A DNA stretch of 64,000 nucleotides, taken from contig NZ_JZUE01000020.1 in NCBI RefSeq assembly GCF_000969605.1, positions 1 through 64,000 of the forward strand, read 5' to 3'. The stretch comes from Aquincola tertiaricarbonis (lineage in GTDB: Bacteria > Pseudomonadota > Gammaproteobacteria > Burkholderiales > Burkholderiaceae_C). Every line of letters starts with the position of its first letter. Positions within the stretch are counted from its first letter, which is position 1. The translations under genes and the position numbers were made by a program. This document shows positions 7,679 through 13,221 of this stretch, in pieces. The notes beneath the pieces were generated by a model that worked only from the letters and a program-made list of their open reading frames with translations, did not search any database and was not told the DNA's origin.

Positions 7679-8755
7679 ATGGCCGACAAGAACGACGGCG
7701 GCGACAAGACCGAGCAGCCGACACCGAAGAAGCTCCAGGACGCCCGCAAGAAGGGGCAGGTGCCGAAGAGCAAGGACGTCACCAGCACGGTGGAGCTGCT
7801 GGCCTGGTTCGCCCTGGCCACGCTGGCCATCGGCCCGGTGACGCGGCAGCTCGCAGGCGTCATGGATGCGGCGCTGGCCAGCATCGGCCAGCCCTTCGCG
7901 CTGGCCGCGCCCAGCCTGGCCGCGCAGGCCCTGCAGGCGCTGCTGGTGCTCAGCGCCTGGCTGCTGCTGCCGGTGGGCGCGGTGGGGCTGCTGACCGAAT
8001 TCCTGCAGGCCGGGCCGGTGTTCGCGCTCGACAAGGTCAAGCCGAAGATGGAGAACATGAACCCGGTCGAGGGCGTCAAGCGCATGTTCACGATGGACAA
8101 CCTCATCGAGGTGGCCAAGGCGGTGGGCAAGACCGTGCTGCTGCTGGGCGTGGGTTGGCTGGTGCTGCGTTCGCTGCTGCCGCAGATCGCGCTGCTGCCG
8201 CTGTCCACCCGGCCGATGCTCGTGGGCACCGCGTTGTGGGAGGTGGCGCGGCCGATGCTGCTGTGGACGCTGCTGCTGTTCACCCTGGTGGGCGTGCTGG
8301 ATGCCGCCTACCAGCGCTGGAGCTTCACGAAGAAGATGCGCATGAGCCGGCGCGACATCCGACAGGAAGGCAAGGACAACGAGGGCGACCCGATGATCAA
8401 GGCCCAGCGCCGGCAGGCGCACGAGGAATGGTCGCAGCGCAATGCGGCGCAGGCGGCACGCCAGGCCCATGTGCTGGTGGTCAACCCCATCCACGTGGCC
8501 ATCGCCATCGACTACGACCGCGAGCAGTGCCCGGTGCCCACGCTGAGCGCCAAGGGCGAGGACGAAGCTGCCCGCGCGATGCGCGAAGCCGCGGAGGAAG
8601 CGGGCGTGCCCATCCTGCGCAACATCGGCCTGGCGCGCGACCTGCTGGCCCGCGGCGAGGTGGGCGAGCTGGTGCCATCCGACCTGTTCGACGTGATTGC
8701 CGAGGTGATCCTGTGGGCACGCGCCGAGCGCCAGCGGCAGGCGGCGCAGCCATGA
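7679..8755 (+). CDS. sctU: T3SS substrate-specificity switch protein SctU (YscU/HrcU/FlhB family), NPIH variant
   Basis: Export-apparatus protein that controls the order of substrate secretion. The 358-residue product starts at ATG 7679 with the family N terminus (DKTEQPTPKKLQDARKKGQV), four membrane helices to about residue 215, then the linker EGDPMIKAQRRQAHEEW and the cytoplasmic autoprotease domain. The normally near-invariant NPTH cleavage motif reads NPIH here (Asn269-His272; codons AAC CCC ATC CAC at 8483-8494). The domain otherwise looks intact (PILRNIGLARDLLARGEVGE). An upstream in-frame ATG at 7610 gives a 23-residue extension unlike the family and was not used. The stop overlaps the FliO-like start by 4 bp. 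Confidence 0.94.
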   Translation: MADKNDGGDKTEQPTPKKLQDARKKGQVPKSKDVTSTVELLAWFALATLAIGPVTRQLAGVMDAALASIGQPFALAAPSLAAQALQALLVLSAWLLLPVGAVGLLTEFLQAGPVFALDKVKPKMENMNPVEGVKRMFTMDNLIEVAKAVGKTVLLLGVGWLVLRSLLPQIALLPLSTRPMLVGTALWEVARPMLLWTLLLFTLVGVLDAAYQRWSFTKKMRMSRRDIRQEGKDNEGDPMIKAQRRQAHEEWSQRNAAQAARQAHVLVVNPIHVAIAIDYDREQCPVPTLSAKGEDEAARAMREAAEEAGVPILRNIGLARDLLARGEVGELVPSDLFDVIAEVILWARAERQRQAAQP

Positions 8756-9078
8756 GCGAGACCGCTGCCGCCAGCCCCAGCTTGTCTATGCAACTGCTCA
8801 GCACCGCGTTGGCGCTGGGCCTGGTGCTGCTGCTGGCCTGGGCCGGCCTGCGGCTGCTCAAGCGGCTGCAGACGAGTCGTGCCGGCGGCTCGCCTTCCAC
8901 CGCGCCGGTGGTGCTGCACAGCGTCAGTCTCGGCCCGCGCGAGCGGCTGGTGAGCGTGCGCCACCGCGGCCGCGAGTACCTGCTGGGCGTGACGCCCGGC
9001 GCCATCAGCGTGATCGATGCCGACGTGCGCCCGGCCCCGCTGGACTCCATGCCCGAAGCGGGCCGGGGCCGACCCTAG
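8752..9078 (+). CDS. FliO/MopB-like single-pass membrane protein in the T3SS locus
   Basis: A 108-residue protein with one N-terminal membrane helix (LLSTALALGLVLLLAWAGLR), a basic stop-transfer stretch (KRLQTSRAG), and a cytoplasmic beta domain reading VVLHSVSLGPRERLVSVRH and REYLLGVTPGAISVI. This is the FliO pattern 'SLGPRERxVxVxxxGxxxLLGVTPGxI'. FliO helps assemble the FliPQR export gate in flagella and is normally absent from non-flagellar systems. Here it overlaps the end of sctU by 4 bp (ATGA), so it is co-translated with an injectisome component. It may act as an assembly factor for SctR/S/T; that role is inference. Confidence 0.8.
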   Translation: MSETAAASPSLSMQLLSTALALGLVLLLAWAGLRLLKRLQTSRAGGSPSTAPVVLHSVSLGPRERLVSVRHRGREYLLGVTPGAISVIDADVRPAPLDSMPEAGRGRP

Positions 9079-9182
9079 CTATGGCGTGCACCAGCTACAC
9101 GCCGGCCGCCGCAACGCATGCAATGCACTCCATCGGCGCTCGCAAGGTTGCGGCGCGATCACCCCCCACGAAGGAGAGACGA

Positions 9183-9857
9183 ATGTCTGGAGCTTTGAAG
9201 AGCGTGTTTGGCGGCGGCAACATCTTCGGTTCGCTGCTGAGCCTGGCCAGCCTGGCCTTCCCGCCGCTGGCCATCGCCGGCTCGATGAGCAACCTGCTGA
9301 CGCAGGCCATCGGCACCGCGGTGAAGATGGCCGCGGACACGCTGATGAAGGAATTCGGCATGCCGAAGTTCGTGCGCGACATCGTCAACACCGTGGTCGA
9401 CGGTGCGGTGTCGGGCAACACCACCGATTCCGACCCCGAGGTGGACAACTTCGTCGAGCAGCAAGCCGGTGCCGAAGTGCAGCAGTTCGCCCAGGAATCG
9501 TCGCAGGCCATCGTGCAGCGCGCCATGGCCAAGATGCGTTCGGAAGGCCTGGAGAACAGCGACGAGAACCGCAGCAAGGCCCGCGGCAGCAGCCGCGCCG
9601 GCTCGGGCAGCTGGCTCGAAGCCATCGCCGCGGCCATGGGCGAGGTGCTGGGCGAGAAGGCCTCGAAGATGGTTGAATTGTCGAACAAGATCGCTTCGAC
9701 GGCCGGCGAGGAAGGCAAGTCGGCCGCCAAGGCCAACGCCGCTGCCACCACCGAGATGCAGGCCACCAGCCAGATGTTCTCGCTGATGCAGAACGGCTTC
9801 TCCAACACCATCAAGGCGATTGGCGAAGGCCTGTCGCAGATGGCGCGCAAGGGCTGA
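9183..9857 (+). CDS. Unrecognised hydrophobic, cysteine-free protein; candidate T3SS secreted protein
   Basis: The 224-residue product starts at ATG 9183, preceded by a strong Shine-Dalgarno (AAGGAGAG). An in-frame ATG at 9081 would add 34 residues and lacks a ribosome site. The N terminus is Gly/Ser-rich and hydrophobic (FGGGNIFGSLLSLASLAFPP) without a cleavable signal peptide. The middle is amphipathic (GMPKFVRDIVNTVVDGAVSG) and the C-terminal half is Ala/Ser/Lys-rich, helical and coiled-coil-like (SKMVELSNKIASTAGEEGKS). There is no cysteine. Placement directly after sctU and the FliO-like gene, with its own strong ribosome site and terminator, fits an abundantly made exported subunit such as a translocator or harpin-like protein. 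No family is recognised with certainty. Confidence 0.6.
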   Translation: MSGALKSVFGGGNIFGSLLSLASLAFPPLAIAGSMSNLLTQAIGTAVKMAADTLMKEFGMPKFVRDIVNTVVDGAVSGNTTDSDPEVDNFVEQQAGAEVQQFAQESSQAIVQRAMAKMRSEGLENSDENRSKARGSSRAGSGSWLEAIAAAMGEVLGEKASKMVELSNKIASTAGEEGKSAAKANAAATTEMQATSQMFSLMQNGFSNTIKAIGEGLSQMARKG

Positions 9858-9877
9858 TCGACAGCACCTGCAGCCGC

Positions 9878-9906
9878 GGGGCCCTTCGGGGCCCCTTCGG
9901 CGTTTT
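9878..9906 (+). terminator. Rho-independent terminator after the candidate secreted protein
   Basis: Perfect 7-bp stem GGGGCCC-TTCG-GGGCCCC at 9878-9895 with a stable TTCG tetraloop, followed after a short gap by a T-rich tract (GTTTTC at 9902-9907). It lies 20 bp after the stop of the 9183-9857 gene and before the next gene's ribosome site, so the candidate secreted protein may be transcribed separately at high level. Confidence 0.7.
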
Positions 9907-9942
9907 CTACCACCACCGATGAACATGAAGGAGTGCAACAAC

Positions 9943-10743
9943 ATGATTCGACACGGCATGCGATGCGTGGCCGCGGGCCTGCTGGCCGCGGGCCTGGCCG
10001 CCACCACCGTGGCGCAGGCGCAGGACGCCTTCATGTTCCAGTCCGGCGTGTTCTCCAACATGATGATGCAGCCCAACGTGGACCGCATGCTCAAGCGCAA
10101 CATGGCGCTGGCCCGCGGCGACGGCCAGCTGCTGCAGCGGGCCACCCGGCGCGGCGGCGCGGCCAGCCTGGCCTCCGGCGAGTTCGATCCTGCCGGCATG
10201 GACCGCGCCGCGGCCGGCGGGGTGAAGAAGCAGACCACCGTCTTCAAACCCGCAGGTGCCAGCCGCATGCCGGCGCTGCTGGCCGAGGCCTACCCCGAGG
10301 CCGCACGCGGCCAGGCCGAGCGCAGCTTCAAGCAGCTGCTGTCGGGCTACCAGCAGATCGAACGGCAGTTCAACATCCCGCGCAACGACGTGGCCGGCGC
10401 GGTGGCCGCGCTGCTGGCCGGCAGCTGGATGGCCTACCGCAATGCCGACTTCCCCGACGAGAACTTCACGCCGCTGGTGCGGCAGATGCGCGGCGTGATC
10501 GCCCGCAACCCGGACTTCGCCGCCGCCGATGCGCAGCAGAAGCAGGAGATGTACGAGCAGCTGGCCATCCTGGGCATGCTCACCGCCACCACGCAGATGG
10601 CGCTGAAGGAGAACCCCGGCACCCCCGATGCACAGCGCATCCAGGCCAACCTGCGCGAGGCCGGCAAGGGCTACCTCGAGCAGTTCCTCAAGACCGATGC
10701 GGACCGGGTGCAGCTGACCTCGCAGGGGTTGGAGCTGCGGTGA
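9943..10743 (+). CDS. Exported protein of unknown function (DUF6683-like)
   Basis: The 266-residue product starts at ATG 9943, preceded by AAGGAG with 9 bp spacing; upstream in-frame codons would only add a spurious extension. A Sec signal peptide (RHGMRCVAAGLLAAGLAATT) probably ends after AQAQ, placing the protein in the periplasm or outside the cell. The mature part has a helical domain with QAERSFKQLLSGYQQIERQF, VAALLAGSWMAYRN and MYEQLAILGMLTATTQMALK. This resembles a family of bacterial secreted domains of unknown function (I think DUF6683; recalled, not searched). It lies inside the T3SS locus, but its Sec signal argues against being a T3SS substrate. Confidence 0.65.
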   Translation: MIRHGMRCVAAGLLAAGLAATTVAQAQDAFMFQSGVFSNMMMQPNVDRMLKRNMALARGDGQLLQRATRRGGAASLASGEFDPAGMDRAAAGGVKKQTTVFKPAGASRMPALLAEAYPEAARGQAERSFKQLLSGYQQIERQFNIPRNDVAGAVAALLAGSWMAYRNADFPDENFTPLVRQMRGVIARNPDFAAADAQQKQEMYEQLAILGMLTATTQMALKENPGTPDAQRIQANLREAGKGYLEQFLKTDADRVQLTSQGLELR

Positions 10744-10860
10744 TCGAGGCCCGGCGGCCCTGCCGCTAGGGTCCACCCCAGCTGGTGGCCGCCCCGACTC
10801 GCGGGCGCGGCGGGCGGGCGGCACAGTGGCCTGATCGCAGCCCTTCCGCGAAGCCGCACC

Positions 10861-11916
10861 ATGCATGCATCGACCTCCCTCCACGGCGCCTCGGGCGCAC
10901 AGGCCTCGGCCCGCGCGGCACTGGCTTCGGCCGACACGCCGGCGCGGCATGACGCACCCACCGGCCGCGAGATCGTCGCGGCCCACACCCGCGGCCTGCA
11001 CACCGACCTCGACGCGGTGAACCGCACGCTGCGGGACCAGGCCCAGGCCCGGCCCGCCGAGGCTGGCCGGCTGGTGCGCGATGCGCTGGCGGCGGTGAGT
11101 GCCGACGACCGGCCCGAGCTGGCCCGCCGGCTCGGCGTGGCCGGGGCTTCGCCTTCGTCGGGCGGCTGGTGGTCGTCGGCTTCGGGCTGGGTGCATGGCG
11201 CCTTGGACGTGGCCGGCTTCGTGCCCGGCCTGGGCGCGGTGCCCGACCTGCTCAACGCCGGCATCTATGCGGCCGAAGGCGACATGGCCAATGCCGCGAT
11301 GTCCGCCGTGGCCGCAGTGCCGGCCTTCGGCGATGCGGCCAAGGGCGCGAGCCTGGCGGTGCGGGGCGGCAGCGCGCTGGCCGAGCAGGCCGCGCGGCAC
11401 GGCGACGAGGCGGCCGCCGCGGCCCGCCAGGCCGATGACGCGGCCACGCTGGCCCGCCGCACGGACGACGTGCCGCGCCCGGGCGCCAACCCGCCGCACC
11501 TCAACATCACCCACAACGGCTACACCTACCGCACCGATGCGCAGGGGCGGGTGAGCCATGTGAGCGGCCAGCTCACGCTGAACAAGGGCCAGTCGCGCAA
11601 CACGCGGGCGCAACTGGAGGCCGGCGGTGCCGACCGGCTGCCCACCGACCAGGGCGGCCACTTCATCGCCCGCCAGTTCGACGGCCCGCGCGAGGCCATC
11701 AACCACTTCGCCCAGAACGGCAACTTCAACATGGGCGTGTACCGCAGCCTGGAGAAGGAGTGGGACCGGCTGCTGCAGCAGGGCCATGAGGTGAAGGTGA
11801 CCATCGTGCCGCGCTACAGCGGCGATTCGCTGCGGCCCGACAGCCTGGTTGTGCGCTACGCTGTCGACGGCAACCCCGTCACGCGGGTGTTCAACAACGT
11901 GCCGGGCGGGCGCTGA
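10861..11916 (+). CDS. Polymorphic toxin with C-terminal DNA/RNA non-specific endonuclease domain
   Basis: The 351-residue protein has no signal peptide. Residues 1-100 are Ala/Ser/Thr-rich, as in many T3SS effector N termini. Residues 110-165 form a hydrophobic pre-toxin module (GALDVAGFVPGLGAVPDLLN) common in polymorphic toxins. Residues 210-351 are a nuclease domain of the NS_2 type, with DQGGHFIARQF at 263-273 (His267 the probable catalytic base) and NGNFNMGVYRSLEKEW, VKVTIVPRYSGDSLRPDSL and VFNN. This is the arrangement found in YeeF-type toxins. The cognate immunity gene follows after 44 bp. Location inside the T3SS locus suggests delivery by that system, but delivery is inference. Confidence 0.82.
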   Translation: MHASTSLHGASGAQASARAALASADTPARHDAPTGREIVAAHTRGLHTDLDAVNRTLRDQAQARPAEAGRLVRDALAAVSADDRPELARRLGVAGASPSSGGWWSSASGWVHGALDVAGFVPGLGAVPDLLNAGIYAAEGDMANAAMSAVAAVPAFGDAAKGASLAVRGGSALAEQAARHGDEAAAAARQADDAATLARRTDDVPRPGANPPHLNITHNGYTYRTDAQGRVSHVSGQLTLNKGQSRNTRAQLEAGGADRLPTDQGGHFIARQFDGPREAINHFAQNGNFNMGVYRSLEKEWDRLLQQGHEVKVTIVPRYSGDSLRPDSLVVRYAVDGNPVTRVFNNVPGGR

Positions 11917-11960
11917 GCACGCTGCCGCGGCGCCCTTCCGCATCACCGCAGAGCCCTCCG

Positions 11961-12359
11961 ATGACCCCCCAGATCGAATCCTGCTACCAGCGCATCGCCG
12001 ACGTGCTGGTGCCCGCGCTGCCCGAGGCCTTCGACCGCGCCTGGATCTATGCCGAGCTGATGGACGACACCAGCACGGCCACCGCCTACGTCAGCAGCGG
12101 CCCCGGCCATGCGGCCCTGATCGACGACCTGATGCTCGACGCCGACCTGGCCGATGCGATGGCCGCGCTGCGCGACGCCTGGGCCGCCAGCGGCCAGCCG
12201 CCGTTCTCGGTGGCGGTGTTCCAGCTCGATGGCAGCGGCCGCTTCGACCTCGACGTGAAGCAGCAGGACGTCAGCGACGCCGGCCAGACGCTGCAGCGCC
12301 GCAGCGCCTGGGAGAAGACGGTCTTCGGCCAGCAGCCGATCGAGACGATCAGCAGCTAA
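11961..12359 (+). CDS. YezG-type (DUF600) immunity protein for the upstream nuclease toxin
   Basis: A small acidic cytoplasmic protein (132 residues) with no membrane segment. It has the layout of YezG/DUF600 antitoxins: an N-terminal helix (QRIADVLVPALPEAFDRAWI), a beta strand with acidic residues (YAELMDDTSTATAYV), a central ALRDAWAASGQPPFSVAVFQLD stretch interpreted as helix plus strand, and a C-terminal SAWEKTVFG helix. YezG proteins neutralise YeeF-type nuclease toxins, the class encoded immediately upstream. Gene order (toxin then immunity) and family pairing support each other. Its stop overlaps the end of a convergent GNAT gene by 4 bp. Confidence 0.75.
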   Translation: MTPQIESCYQRIADVLVPALPEAFDRAWIYAELMDDTSTATAYVSSGPGHAALIDDLMLDADLADAMAALRDAWAASGQPPFSVAVFQLDGSGRFDLDVKQQDVSDAGQTLQRRSAWEKTVFGQQPIETISS

Positions 12360-13087
12360 CGCAGCGCCTGCCGCAGGCGCAGGCGCCGCGGCGTGTCGCG
12401 CACGGCAGGCCAGGCCTGCGCCGGCATCACGAACCAGCGGGCCGGCGCACCGTCGCATGGGCGCTCGCCGTCATCCACGAAGCCGAGTGTTCGCAGCACA
12501 TGCTGCACCGGCCGGTGCGCCGGATGGCAGGCCGCCCACAGCCGCGGCAACCGCAGTTCTTCGAAGGCCCGGGCCAGCAGCAGCTCGCCGCCCTGGTGCA
12601 CCAGGCCGCTGCCCCAGTAGGCGGGCAGCAGCCGGCAGCCGATCTCGATGCGATCGGGATCGTCGGCCATGCGCATCAGGTTGAACCAGCCGGCAAAGCG
12701 CGGCCGCGGCTGCGACAGCTGCTGCAGGGCGTGGTCGCTGAGCGATGCCCTCACCTGCGGATCGGCCAGTTCCGCAGCCGAGAGCGCCGGCGCCCAGTGC
12801 TCGGCGCACCAGATGCCCAGGCCCTCGTGGCGGCGGTAGTAGGCCTGCATGCGCTCGATGAACAGGCCCGCCACGCGGGGGTCGTCCAGCGGCATGTCGT
12901 CGACCAGCAGCGCACGCACGCGCGGGTCGCGGTGCATGGCCACGAGCGCCGCGCGGTCGGCGGGCTGGAACTCGCGAAGGCGCAGGCCGCACGGCGCGGG
13001 ATGGGCGCCGTGGCCGGGTGCCGCGGCCGGCGGGGCCGGCATGTCCGGGGTGGGAGATGCGCCAGGGCGCTCGGCAAGGGCCTGCAT
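12356..13087 (-). CDS. GNAT-family N-acetyltransferase (RimJ/RimL-like)
   Basis: The 243-residue product carries a GNAT fold: LRLREFQPADRAALVAMHRD at the N terminus, the central strand FNLMRMADDPDRIEIGCRLL, the acetyl-CoA-binding region YWGSGLVHQGGELLLARAF, and HRPVQHVLRTLGFVDDGE near the end. This spacing is typical of RimJ/RimL-type enzymes that acetylate amines of proteins or small molecules; the substrate is unknown. ATG 13087 is chosen; a GTG two codons upstream is equally possible. It is convergent with the immunity gene and divergent from the LysM gene, so it interrupts the rightward effector-like series. Confidence 0.8.
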   Translation of the reverse strand: MQALAERPGASPTPDMPAPPAAAPGHGAHPAPCGLRLREFQPADRAALVAMHRDPRVRALLVDDMPLDDPRVAGLFIERMQAYYRRHEGLGIWCAEHWAPALSAAELADPQVRASLSDHALQQLSQPRPRFAGWFNLMRMADDPDRIEIGCRLLPAYWGSGLVHQGGELLLARAFEELRLPRLWAACHPAHRPVQHVLRTLGFVDDGERPCDGAPARWFVMPAQAWPAVRDTPRRLRLRQALR

Positions 13088-13221
13088 GATCACCAGCTTA
13101 GGTTCTGCGCCCGTGCGCCGCGCGCTGGGTGCGGCCCCAGCTAGGGCGCGCCCGAGCTGTGCCGGGCGATGGTGGCCGCCTACGGTGCCAGGCTGGATCA
13201 GCTCCTCACCGGGAACCGCCC

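Noticed and set aside
9081-9182. In-frame N-terminal extension of the candidate secreted protein from ATG 9081
   Set aside because: No ribosome site, unusual composition, and a strong Shine-Dalgarno supports ATG 9183.
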